Of a stretch of DNA of 64,000 nucleotides, positions 1 through 9,369 are shown in pieces; positions within the stretch are counted from its first letter, which is position 1, and each line of letters opens with the position of its first letter. Origin of the DNA: Bin80 sp965208025 (GTDB taxonomy: Bacteria; Bacteroidota; Rhodothermia; Rhodothermales; Bin80). Both the position numbers and the translations under genes were made by a program. Where the stretch lies: contig OZ242302.1 of NCBI GenBank assembly GCA_965208025.1, positions 372,001 through 436,000 on the forward strand. The letters run 5' to 3'. A model generated the notes under the pieces. That model did no database searches. It was not told where the DNA came from and worked only from the letters and a program-made list of their open reading frames with translations.

Positions 1-606
1 AATTGTGGACTAATCACCGTTTGTCCATCTGACTGGATGTACGCTCCCATTCAGGTAGTCTGGCGACGGAGTGACGGGGCATCAGACTCCATGTGCGCGT
101 CTGTTGACAATTGGTGGCTTCCTCGTACGTTTGAGGATGATTTAACTAGGATGGAATCACCTACTGATTCGTGGCATGAGTTGTCACGGTCCTCGAAAGT
201 TAGATTTGGTAATCTAACATTCTTTGAGGATTCTTTTTCCCCACTTTTAGGGCTACCTTTTTCTAAGAGTTCAGCCGATAAAATTCAGGCACTCTTGAAT
301 ATTCTGAATGCACTTGTGAGCACCCACAATACAGATGGCATTCGTACTGCCGAAGGTCATAGGATCTACCGTGACTATTTTACAGGGGGGAGGGCGTGGT
401 TCTCAGACTCCTCGGCGTCTAAGAAGCGTCAATTTCAAGAAGAGCTAAAATTCAGTGATCAAAATCTTCAGATCTATAGGCTCTCATGTACATGGCATGG
501 GAAGATTAATTACACCACTCCGATTCGCATGCATTTTTCATGGCCCATCAAGGCAGGGGAACCACTATACATTGTTTATATTGGACCGAAAAAAACTATG
601 CGATAG
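1..606 (+). CDS. C-terminal part of an unrecognised protein, open at left edge
   Basis: The frame is open from base 1, so this is the 3' part of a longer gene, about 201 codons here. The first internal ATG is at 37 but there is no reason to prefer it as a start. I do not recognise the family. Visible features are a tryptophan- and aromatic-rich composition, a helical stretch around the segment ADKIQALLNILNALV and a final strand-rich segment ending IVYIGPKKTMR. There is no signal peptide or membrane segment. The gene ends 139 bases before the start of a broken DinG-like helicase on the same strand, so the two may once have formed a module, but nothing in the sequence proves a shared function. 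Confidence 0.6.
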   Translation, partial: NCGLITVCPSDWMYAPIQVVWRRSDGASDSMCASVDNWWLPRTFEDDLTRMESPTDSWHELSRSSKVRFGNLTFFEDSFSPLLGLPFSKSSADKIQALLNILNALVSTHNTDGIRTAEGHRIYRDYFTGGRAWFSDSSASKKRQFQEELKFSDQNLQIYRLSCTWHGKINYTTPIRMHFSWPIKAGEPLYIVYIGPKKTMR

Positions 607-745
607 AACTCTCTCTAATTCCCATCAATAACCTAAGGAATTAAGATAATATAGACGAATTCAAGCCAACGAATTTAAATCTCTGGTACCCACACTCCTT
701 GATACTTTCCCTCAACGTTCTAATGAAGCTTAAACCGAATTTAAG

Positions 746-2152
746 ATGTCATCAGTGAAGCCACAAGAAGAAAGTAAGCCAGTCAGTTTCGCGATTGCTC
801 ACTTTTTCGCAACTGGACGAGACCCTTCTCGGGATACAATACTTCATTTCGCATGCAGACGATATGCAGAAAATGCAATTCCAACCGCCGAGGATTGAGT
901 TGTTAACCCAGAACGGACAATTCGTAAAAATGCTTGGATACGGTCAGGGATTAGCACCAACGATGCCAAAAAACAGCCCAAATGGAACGAAGTTCAAGAT
1001 GAAATCCTCTCCTTTCTTGACGGTGTTGATGCATTGTTCGTATGCAACTCTGGCATAAAGAATAAATGGTTTCCCTCGGTCATTTACAATGGAATGACTC
1101 CTCCAACTCTGATAGATCTGACACAAATGCACGAATTTTTCTTACCAGATAAATCTGTGCCATATTCAGACGAAGATCTTATTCAATGGGATAATTCAAT
1201 TCGAGTAAGAGATGGAGATCGCAAGCTACACAAGGTGATGAATAGACTGGATCAAATGCTGAACCGCATCTTACGAGTCATTTTATCACCCGAAAAGATA
1301 GCGAAGAAAGACTATCATCCAGTGTATACTATTTTAGAGTGGGCTCTATCAGCAGATGGAGATCAACCTGACTTTTCTTCATTATTAGGAATTGCTTCGG
1401 TTGCCTATAAAATCCAGTGGGCAGAAAGTCAGTTAGAAGGAACTATGTTTGACTTTCCATCAATAATTGAAGAGGCAGAATTGCAACAATTTGTGGAGGA
1501 TTGGAAATTTCCAAAATTATTGACGGAAGATCGTAAACCATATTTAGAATTCTCATTAGACACGGATATTCAGAATCGCTATGATCAGGATAGCACTTCC
1601 AGAGAGCTTATAAAGGTTCTTGGATTAAAAAAAGAGAACAGGAATCCATCTCCTAACAAACAAGACCAATTAGATCAACTTCTCAAAGAACTACATTCCC
1701 TTATTCATGGGCTCTCAATGCACATGCATAGGCTTGACAGTGATGACGTTGAACCAATTAGGGAGAAATTGTCTTTGCATCAAGATGATCTGATACATGC
1801 AAACAAGAAATTAAATTCTGTGCTGCGAGAAATAGCCTACTACATCACCTCTCAACGAATTCTGGGAATATTCACAGTTACGACTCCTAAAACGCCTCTT
1901 AATGATCTTCGGTTGATACGAAAATGGATTCAACAGTCGTATACACAATCAATGGAACTGCGTGGATCTCTAACAAAAACCCTCAATCAATTCAGTAATT
2001 CTAAATCTATTCAAATTGAGACAAAAATTCATTCTATTGTCTCCAGTGTGTTTTTGGAAATAAGTAACCTGATTAAAGAACATCTATCCAGTTCCACTCT
2101 CATACAAAAGAAATTCCTCCAAAGGGGATTTGAAAAATTGTTCTCTGGTAAT
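746..2152 (+). pseudogene. 5' part of DinG-like helicase gene (degenerate exonuclease domain), interrupted
   Basis: An ATG at 746 opens a frame that continues, apart from a TGA at 896-898, to the ISL3 insertion after 2152. The codon at the stop is probably a mutated TGG, since the text before (AENAIPTAED) and after (VVNPERTIRKNAW) reads as one protein. The first ~150 residues resemble the DnaQ-type exonuclease domain at the N-terminus of some DinG proteins: FATGRDPSRDTI sits where DxETTGxDPxxDxI is expected and VNPERTI where the next motif lies. The acidic catalytic residues are not there, so the domain would be inactive even in the intact protein. The rest is a helical linker of about 220 residues. 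Removing the IS with one copy of its target repeat joins this frame to 3443-5647 to give about 1106 residues. Confidence 0.8.
2145..2152. repeat. 8-bp target site duplication, left copy
   Basis: CTGGTAAT lies directly outside the left inverted repeat of the ISL3-family element and recurs exactly at 3435-3442 on the other side. Eight bases is the usual duplication for this family. It marks the insertion point inside the helicase gene. Confidence 0.93.
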
Positions 2153-3434
2153 GGTTCTACCACAATTTGTGTGGAATGAGTATATTTCGGCGAACTAAAC
2201 CTACTCAATTTCATGTCAAATTTCATAGATTTATTTATGCGCTACACTCTGGATCTCACTCCTGAGTGGCAGCTTGACCGAATCACTTTGGATCCAACGT
2301 CTCACCGGATTGATGTATATCTTCGCCATTCGGGAGAGAATCTTGTTTGTCCAGAAACGGGGGAATCTGGGACGTTGTATGACCACCGCAAGGAGCGTTC
2401 GTGGCGTCATATTGACTGGTGTCAATCCAAGAGTTATATCCACTGTCGTATCCCTCGGGTCAAGTCTTCAAAGGGAATCAAGACGATTAAGCTTCCTTGG
2501 GCAGATTCATCCAGTCGTGTAACCTATGCCTTTGAGCGCGCTGCGATTGATCTGTTGAAAGCAACCAAAAATCAAACCAGCACCGCCAAGCTTCTACGGT
2601 GTGGATTTAACCAACTGAATCGGATCATGCATCGTAGTGTAGAGCGCGGATTAGCACGTAGGGATCTGGGAGAGATCCCCCATATCGGTGTGGATGAGAA
2701 AGCACTCAAACGGGGGCATGTCTATGGGACCGTGGTAACAGATTCCACACGGGGGATTGTCCTTGATGTGGGGGAGGGAAAGACCAAAGAAGGCGCTATA
2801 GTGCTGTTTGAGCGTGTGTTTGAGGGAATGAAGGAGAAGGTCGTAACGGTGACGACGGACATGTTAAAGGCGTTTATTCGCGCCGTTGAACGAGTCTTTC
2901 CGAACGCAACCTTGATTCATGATCGGTTTCATCTGATTCAGGATCTGAACAAAGCAATCAATCAGGTGCGCAGACGGGAAGTGAAGAGCCATCCCGAGTT
3001 GAAAGGGACGCGTTATGTGCTTTTGAAGAACGAAAAGAACCGTACGGCCAAGCAAGACGAGATCTTCAAAGTCGTTCAAGAAGCCAACTTGGAAGTCAGT
3101 CACGCCTGGCGGGTACGCGAAGAGTTTAAAGGGATCTTTGAGTGTAGTTCCTTCGCCGAAGCAAAGAGGTATTTTGATCTCTGGCTAAAGAGTGTTGAGC
3201 AGATGGGCGTCAGGGAAGTCACCAAGGTGGGGGAAAGGTTTCAGCGACATTTTGATGGCGTCTGTAATGCACTTTCCCACTCACAATCCAACGCCAAGGC
3301 AGAACGCATTAACGGCAAAATTCAAGAAATCAAAACGGTCGGGAGAGGATACCGAACGTTTGAAAAATTCAGAAGTGCGATTCTATTCTTCTGTGGAGGC
3401 TTAGACCTCTATCCACAAGGTTCGGGGTAGAACC
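2153..3434 (+). mobile_element. ISL3-family insertion sequence, complete, 1282 bp
   Basis: The element is bounded by imperfect inverted repeats. The outer nine bases GGTTCTACC are identical at both ends (2153-2161, and reversed at 3426-3434); about 16 of the first 22 bases match overall, ending in TGTGG. It carries one transposase gene on the plus strand and is flanked by a perfect 8-bp direct repeat. The transposase stop codon lies inside the right repeat. All parts look intact, so the element may be active and the insertion fairly recent compared with other damage in the window. Confidence 0.95.
2213..3430 (+). CDS. ISL3-family transposase
   Basis: This 405-residue protein cuts and joins the ends of the surrounding element. 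It has a short N-terminal zinc-binding-like segment, where only one cysteine (in LVCPETGES) is obvious, then a helix-turn-helix region (TSTAKLLRCGFNQLNRIM) and a DDE catalytic domain. The likely acidic residues are in GVDEKALKRGH, VTVTTDMLKAF and SNAKAERINGKIQEIK, the last being the characteristic glutamate motif of the family. The length fits ISL3 transposases. The ATG at 2213 lies about 60 bases inside the left repeat. The reading frame has no lesion. Confidence 0.94.
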   Translation: MSNFIDLFMRYTLDLTPEWQLDRITLDPTSHRIDVYLRHSGENLVCPETGESGTLYDHRKERSWRHIDWCQSKSYIHCRIPRVKSSKGIKTIKLPWADSSSRVTYAFERAAIDLLKATKNQTSTAKLLRCGFNQLNRIMHRSVERGLARRDLGEIPHIGVDEKALKRGHVYGTVVTDSTRGIVLDVGEGKTKEGAIVLFERVFEGMKEKVVTVTTDMLKAFIRAVERVFPNATLIHDRFHLIQDLNKAINQVRRREVKSHPELKGTRYVLLKNEKNRTAKQDEIFKVVQEANLEVSHAWRVREEFKGIFECSSFAEAKRYFDLWLKSVEQMGVREVTKVGERFQRHFDGVCNALSHSQSNAKAERINGKIQEIKTVGRGYRTFEKFRSAILFFCGGLDLYPQGSG

Positions 3435-3442
3435 CTGGTAAT
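3435..3442. repeat. 8-bp target site duplication, right copy
   Basis: CTGGTAAT follows the right inverted repeat directly and matches 2145-2152. The next base, 3443, resumes the helicase gene in the same frame that was interrupted at 2152. Confidence 0.93.
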
Positions 3443-5647
3443 CAATATGAGGAGAGGTTGGAGCAGCAGAAGTATGCTCAATTTATCATGGAGGCAATAA
3501 ATATCGGAGGTCAATACACCCTTGAAGCGGGAACTGGAACGGGAAAAACTCTCGGATATCTTATTCCGGTATGTGAGCATATACGTATTAACAAGGATCG
3601 GCAGGTTTTGGTGGCAACTGCGACAATTAATCTCATGGACCAAATCGTTAAAAAAGAATGGGAAACAGTTACACAAAATACTCTGTACCGTGGTCAAAAA
3701 GTTGAGATTCTAATGGGACGGCGGAATTATTTGTGTATTTCCGCACTGAAAAGGCTATTTAGGCTTCTGTATCAAGAAGAACGCCAGAAGGATGGAATCT
3801 CTCTTCTTGCTGCTGACCGTTTGGCATGGTTAAATCTGTATCAGATTCTTGACCGTAGACGGGGACGGTGGGATAGATTTGATGAGTTTGAGAGGCAATT
3901 TCAGTATGACTTAAACGCAGAGAAGGTCTGCAAACCTAAACTATGTACAACTGATTCTAATTGTTGCTTCCCTCAAGCTTTGAGGCGAACTCAATATGCA
4001 CATGTTGTAATCACGAATCATCACAAATTGTCCAAGCTTGATGCGGAAATCGCCAGCCGTGTCTCTGTATGTATCATTGACGAGGCCGATCAGTTTCCAG
4101 ATAATCTCCGAAGTTCTTTAACTGTAAGTCTCGTGGGGGCTGACATATCGGATTTTACTCGCAGAGTAGGAGGGGCAAATGAGCAAAATGGCTTTGTTGA
4201 TGTTTTTTGGAATTCTCTAAAAAAGAAAGACAAAGCAAATTTTAAAGAGTGCAAACCCATGGATGTACTCTCAGCTTCAGACCTAGATTCTATTGCAACG
4301 TTTTTTGGAAGGAAACCCAGGGATGGCCAAATTCAAGACCTTTTCCACAGCTTGAAAAATATCAAAAATGCTTGCGGTGAGATATACTCTTGTGTGAAGC
4401 GAATGACGGTTTTCCCTAATAAGGATCTATCTGAGTTACGATGGAAGAAGCTTGATCCTAAAAAACAGGCAACTATACAAGATTCACTAAAAGGACTAAT
4501 CGATCATTTTAACACTATTGAATCGGAGTTTGAAGAGATCTTGAAAATGATTCAAAATACAATACAGGTAAAGAGGAATAAAATAAAATCAGAGTATACC
4601 AGTCGGATGAACAAATATGTAAATGACGCACGAGAATTTGGGGCCGTTGTCAATAATTTTCGGGATACCGACAATGACGATGGATATATAATATCCTATG
4701 GTCAGAAGTCATTCAACTGGACCATGAATAGATTTCCGTTTGAAATGGGTAATCATGCCAAAGCTATTTTGGATAACTTTGACACTGCGGTATTTACCTC
4801 GGCCACTTTATATGTTGACAATTCAACAGAATTGTTTGCCCTGGAATTGTTGGATGATCCTGATCCCAAACATTCATTCACTGCTGAAACCAGTATCCCA
4901 TCCCCGTTTTCCTATGATTCTAAGGTCAGTGGTGCCATAGCCCATTTCATTCCTAAGTATGAATATGGTCATGAAAAAAGCAATTTGGATTGGATACGTC
5001 AGGTCGCATCTACTCTGTCTCTTCAGTCTCTGGCGTTGGACGGACGAACTTTGGTCTTATTCACAAGCTGGTATGATTTGCTGGAAGCATATAAACTTTG
5101 TCATCCTGTATTTCAACACTACAGAATTCCATTACTCTTGCAGGATAAATTCGGGAGTAGTGAGGCTATCATTAGGGAGTTCAGCGGATTTGAGGAAAGT
5201 GTTCTCTTTGGTGTACGACGATTTTGGACAGGGGTAGATTTCCCAGGGTCAACACTTAGTCAACTCGTTATCGTACGATTGCCCAATAAGCCTCTAAAAG
5301 ATCCGCTAGTTGCTGAACGTAAAGATCGGTGGTCAAAAAAAATATTCGACGATTTGTGGTACCTACAAAATACCCAGCGTACCCTGCGTCAGGGATTTGG
5401 TCGTTTAATTCGGAAGAGTGGGGACTGGGGGGTATTCGTTGTCCTTGATTGTCGGATTCTTACAGACGATAGATTCTCACACCATAAAAATGCTTTCCCT
5501 GTAAAGCTTGAAGAATTTGGGTCTGCTGTTGAACTTGCAAATTGGTCTGTCAAGAGACTGGGGTTTTCTCCCGAAATTAAGGAACGCGGGATCGTGTTAG
5601 AGCAGGCCCATCAGAATATTCAGAAAATGATCTTCGCAGTAAAATAA
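3443..5647 (+). pseudogene. 3' part of DinG/XPD-family Fe-S helicase gene
   Basis: This is the superfamily 2 helicase core of the interrupted gene, about 734 codons. It begins with the Q-motif-like text QYEERLEQQKYAQF, so the IS cut just upstream of the ATPase core. Walker A is EAGTGTGKT. Cysteine codons at 3733, 3929, 3944 and 3962/3965 match the four-cysteine Fe-S cluster of XPD/DinG helicases. The DEAD box is in CIIDEADQFPDN near 4075 and motif VI is QGFGRLIR near 5391. The core is undamaged, and an internal TTG at 3458 could allow translation of the helicase alone, driven from the IS or a new promoter. DinG-type enzymes unwind DNA 5' to 3'. A defence role is possible from the setting but unproven. 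Confidence 0.85.
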
Positions 5648-5934
5648 AGTGCTCATTTATTCTGATTCAAGTGTACAATCATTCCGATCCGTACCCATTC
5701 AGACGATCTATCCACAGTCTTAATCTATTGAAGTTAGTCTGTTGGTGACTCTCCAAGCTATTCACATAGTTCTACAATTATCAAGATTCCTTACCCTCAT
5801 CAACTCCATCATTGGGATGGAGATCAATGATTTCCATCAGAGATGAGAACGCATTTGGATCTACTGAATATCAATGGGACATCCTGCTCACTAATTGGTA
5901 TCATGGAAATTGTAGGTAACTTTTCTTATGAATC

Positions 5935-7734
5935 ATGACTTACGACACACATACAAAAACTCAACCCATTACTACCGGAGATTCGCTTCCTGAGGAGCGC
6001 CCAGAAATCACGAGTACCTCTCAGATTATGTCAGGTGCTGAGATTCTCCTTCGTTCTCTTGAGGCTGAAGAGGTGAAGATAATCTTCGGACATCCCGGAG
6101 GCGCCGTTATCAAGGTGTACGATGAGATGGCTCGTATCAAACCGAAGTTCCAACATATTCTCGTTCGCCATGAACAAGGTGGAACGCATGCGGCAGAAGG
6201 ATATGCTAAAGCAACCGGCAAGGTCGGGACGGTGTTGGTAACCAGTGGTCCAGGCGCAACGAATACGGTGACCGGCATTGCAGATGCTTATATGGACTCT
6301 GTACCAATTGTCGTCTTTACTGGACAGGTTCCGACTGCATTGATCGGTAATGATGCGTTTCAGGAATGTGACGCAATTGGAGTGACTCGCTCGATCACAA
6401 AGCACAGCTATTTGGTTCGTGATGTGAAAGATCTGGCCCGAACGGTAAAAGAAGCTTACCACATTGCTGGAACCGGCCGACCCGGTCCAGTACTCGTTGA
6501 TCTACCCAAGGACGTTCTGTTAGCCGAGGCTCCCTTTCAATATCCCAAGTCTGTTGACATGAGAGGGTATGTTGTACCCGAGGGACCTCGCCCTGAAAAG
6601 TTGCAGCGCGCTGCACGAATGATTGCCGAATCAGAGCGTCCTCTGTTTTATGTAGGTGGTGGAGCCATCAGCGGGAATGCGTCCGAACGGTTAACCCAAC
6701 TTGCAAGGCATACGGGTATTCCAGTTACTACCACACTTCATGGATTAGGTGCTTTCCCTGAAGATGATCCACTCGCACTGCGTATGCTGGGAATGCATGG
6801 AACATGGTGGGCCAATCAAGCCGTCCAGCACTGTGATCTTCTCATTGCGGTTGGTGCGCGATTTGATGATCGTGTAACGGGTAAGCTTGATTCCTGGGCA
6901 CCTCACGCCAAAGTGATTCATATTGAGATTGATCAGTCATGTATTTCAAAGAATATCTTTGCTGATTGTGCGATCTTAGGCAATGTTGAAACCGTACTGC
7001 AGCGTCTCACGCCATTAGTTGAAGCAAAGGATACAACGGACTGGCTTCAACAGATTGATGCCTGGCGTCAAGAGTGTCCATTACAATATCAGAATGATGG
7101 CCAATTACATGCCCAAGGCGTGATTGAACAATTGCGTGATAAAACTGGAGGTGATGCCGTAGTAGTTACAGATGTTGGACAGCATCAAATGTGGTCGGCC
7201 CAGTATTTCAGATTCTTGCACTCGCGAACACACATTACCAGTGGTGGATTAGGGACCATGGGCTTTGGTATGCCTGCGGCCATGGGAGCTGCCTTCGGTA
7301 TGCGTGAGTCAGGCTCCTCTCGTCCAGTGATCTGTATCAGTGGTGATGGTGGCTTTGTCATGAATGCCCAAGAAATGAGCGTTGCGGCAGCCCACAAGCT
7401 CCCCTTAAAACTGGCGGTCATCAATAATCGATTTCTTGGGATGGTTCGGCAATGGCAGGAACTCTTCCATAACGAGCGCTATAGTCATACAGACCTCTCC
7501 GATACAAACCCCGATTTTGTAAAGCTTGCTGAAGCCCATCATTGTGTTGGCCTTCACGCAGAAACACCGGAAGAAGCGAAAAAGATCATTGATGAGGCAT
7601 GGAAAGTAACCGATCGCCCAGTTCTAATGGAATTCAGGGTTGCTAAAGAGGAGATGGTTTTCCCAATGGTACCTGCGGGTGCAGCCACTGGAGATATGAT
7701 CACAGATCGTATGACTCCGAATTCTTTTGTTTAA
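5935..7734 (+). CDS. ilvB: Acetolactate synthase, large (catalytic) subunit
   Basis: This thiamine-diphosphate enzyme condenses two pyruvates to acetolactate (Val/Leu) or pyruvate with 2-oxobutyrate (Ile). It has 599 residues, the normal size. Visible landmarks are FGHPGGAVIKVYDE at the N-terminal pyrimidine-binding domain, the catalytic glutamate in VRHEQGGTHAAEGYA, the FAD-linked central domain, and the C-terminal ThDP/Mg site GDGGFVMN followed by NNRFLGMVRQWQ. A hydrophilic extension of about 25 residues precedes the conserved core. It heads an eight-gene operon. The 287 bases upstream contain no recognisable attenuator, T-box or riboswitch. The start ATG lacks a clear ribosome binding site. 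ilvN follows after 9 bases. Confidence 0.97.
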   Translation: MTYDTHTKTQPITTGDSLPEERPEITSTSQIMSGAEILLRSLEAEEVKIIFGHPGGAVIKVYDEMARIKPKFQHILVRHEQGGTHAAEGYAKATGKVGTVLVTSGPGATNTVTGIADAYMDSVPIVVFTGQVPTALIGNDAFQECDAIGVTRSITKHSYLVRDVKDLARTVKEAYHIAGTGRPGPVLVDLPKDVLLAEAPFQYPKSVDMRGYVVPEGPRPEKLQRAARMIAESERPLFYVGGGAISGNASERLTQLARHTGIPVTTTLHGLGAFPEDDPLALRMLGMHGTWWANQAVQHCDLLIAVGARFDDRVTGKLDSWAPHAKVIHIEIDQSCISKNIFADCAILGNVETVLQRLTPLVEAKDTTDWLQQIDAWRQECPLQYQNDGQLHAQGVIEQLRDKTGGDAVVVTDVGQHQMWSAQYFRFLHSRTHITSGGLGTMGFGMPAAMGAAFGMRESGSSRPVICISGDGGFVMNAQEMSVAAAHKLPLKLAVINNRFLGMVRQWQELFHNERYSHTDLSDTNPDFVKLAEAHHCVGLHAETPEEAKKIIDEAWKVTDRPVLMEFRVAKEEMVFPMVPAGAATGDMITDRMTPNSFV

Positions 7735-7743
7735 TCAAAGTGA

Positions 7744-8322
7744 ATGAGTAAATCCATGACAGACAATCTGGTACTGACTCCGCAGCAGATCATCCGGAAA
7801 AAGGCTGCAGGAGAACCGATCCAACCGGATGATAGCGAAATGATCCAATCGCATACAATCGTAATTCTCGTTGAGAATTCGATTGGTGCATTCATCCGAG
7901 TAGTCAATATGTTTTCGGCGCGAGGGTTCAATCTTGACAGTGTAACGGTCGGTGTCACCGAAGATCCTAATATTAGCCGAATGAATATCGTTACCGTCGG
8001 CAACGGACGGATCATTTCTCAGGTCCTACGGCAATTGAGTCGTCTCGTGGATACCATTGAAGTGACGGATCTATCAGGCACTGATTTTGTGGAGCGTGAG
8101 TTATGTCTACTCAAAGTTCGCTACTCTCAAGATTCTCGTTCCGAAATTCTTGATATCAATGATATTTTTCGGGGCAAGGTTGTGGATATTACATCTGAGA
8201 CCATGACCTTTGAACTCAGAGGCCCCTCACAAAAGGTAGATGCGTTTATTGACATGATCGACGCACGCAGGATCGTTGAAGTTGCCCGAAGTGGACGTGT
8301 TGCTATGCAAAGGGATTCTTAA
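7744..8322 (+). CDS. ilvN: Acetolactate synthase, small regulatory subunit
   Basis: The regulatory subunit binds IlvB, stimulates it and usually confers feedback inhibition by valine. The 192 residues start with a 35-residue tail, followed by an ACT domain (HTIVILVENSIGAFIRVVNM, then FSARGFNLDSVTVG) that would hold the amino-acid effector, and a C-terminal ALS_ss_C-type domain (CLLKVRYSQDSRSEIL onward). Length is at the long end of the IlvN/IlvH range because of the N-terminal tail. It lies 9 bases after ilvB and 30 bases before ilvC, and is surely co-transcribed with both. Confidence 0.95.
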   Translation: MSKSMTDNLVLTPQQIIRKKAAGEPIQPDDSEMIQSHTIVILVENSIGAFIRVVNMFSARGFNLDSVTVGVTEDPNISRMNIVTVGNGRIISQVLRQLSRLVDTIEVTDLSGTDFVERELCLLKVRYSQDSRSEILDINDIFRGKVVDITSETMTFELRGPSQKVDAFIDMIDARRIVEVARSGRVAMQRDS

Positions 8323-8352
8323 CGAAGGAATTATTACATCATATCATATTTA

Positions 8353-9369
8353 ATGAAAATACATTATAACGCAGATCCTGCGATCATTTTAGGGCGGAAA
8401 GTTGCCGTAATTGGATACGGTAGTCAAGGCCATGCTCATGCGCTGAACCTTAGAGATAGTGGGGCCACTGTCGCAGTTGGTTTAAGGAGTGAGTCTGCTT
8501 CAACTGCTATTGCAACTGCCAAAGGACTTCAAGTCATGAGTATCTCGGATGCATCGGCTTGGGGGGATGTGGTCATGATCCTGATTCCTGATCAAGATCA
8601 GAAACGAGTATATGAGGCAGAGATTTCCAAACATATTGTTCCTGGAAAAGCCTTGGCCTTTGGGCATGGATTCAATGTACACTATGGTCAGATCCAAGCT
8701 CCCGAGGGAGTTGATGTGTTTATGGTTGCCCCGAAGGGACCTGGCCATCTGGTTCGTCGCACCTTTGAGGAAGGCAAAGGGACGCCCTGTCTTGTTGCGG
8801 TCGCTCAGAATGCATCTGGTTCGGCCATGGATCTGGCACTCAGCTATGCCGATGCGATCGGTGGCACTCGGGCAGGAGTCATTGAAACGAACTTCAAAGA
8901 TGAAACCGAAACAGATCTGTTTGGAGAGCAAGCCGTGTTATGCGGTGGCTCACAGTCATTGATTCAGGCAGGATTTGAGACGCTGATTGAAGCTGGATAC
9001 CCAGAAGAACTTGCCTATTTTGAAGTTCTTCATGAGTTGAAACTCATCGTTGACCTCTACTATGAAGGAGGCCTGTCCTACATGAATTACTCCATCAGCG
9101 ATACCGCTGAATATGGAAATTACTCGCGAGGCCCCCGTGTGATTGGCCCCCAGGTGAAAGAAGAAATGAAGCGCGTTCTTGAAGAAATTCAGTCTGGAAA
9201 ATTTGCGCGCGAATGGATTGCTGAATGCGAAAATGGACAGACAACCTTTCAAGCCCATCGCGAAAAGACAGCTGCTCATCCTGTTGAAAAAGTTGGACAA
9301 CGACTGCGCAAGATGATGGCTTGGCTCAGAAAGAGCGAAGATACACAAGACACCTCAAAGGCGGCCTAA
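8353..9369 (+). CDS. ilvC: Ketol-acid reductoisomerase, class I
   Basis: It isomerises and reduces acetolactate or acetohydroxybutyrate to the dihydroxy acid, using Mg2+ and a nicotinamide cofactor. The 338 residues match the short class I form. The N-terminal Rossmann domain has VIGYGSQGHAHALNLRDSG; the following loop GLRSESAS, with an arginine and serines, is of the NADPH-preferring kind. The C-terminal knotted domain carries the metal-binding segment DLFGEQAVLCGG and the ELKLIVDLYYEGG helix. Its stop codon overlaps the leuB start by one base (TAATG), indicating translational coupling. The next enzyme, dihydroxy-acid dehydratase (ilvD), is not in this operon or window. Confidence 0.97.
   Translation: MKIHYNADPAIILGRKVAVIGYGSQGHAHALNLRDSGATVAVGLRSESASTAIATAKGLQVMSISDASAWGDVVMILIPDQDQKRVYEAEISKHIVPGKALAFGHGFNVHYGQIQAPEGVDVFMVAPKGPGHLVRRTFEEGKGTPCLVAVAQNASGSAMDLALSYADAIGGTRAGVIETNFKDETETDLFGEQAVLCGGSQSLIQAGFETLIEAGYPEELAYFEVLHELKLIVDLYYEGGLSYMNYSISDTAEYGNYSRGPRVIGPQVKEEMKRVLEEIQSGKFAREWIAECENGQTTFQAHREKTAAHPVEKVGQRLRKMMAWLRKSEDTQDTSKAA

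Noticed and set aside
5827..5919. Possible leader peptide of about 30 codons upstream of ilvB
   Set aside because: It is not enriched in Leu, Ile or Val codons, and no competing hairpins or terminator follow, so attenuation is not supported.
6031..6462. 143-codon reverse ORF inside ilvB
   Set aside because: It overlaps a well-supported gene, and its composition is that of a shadow frame.
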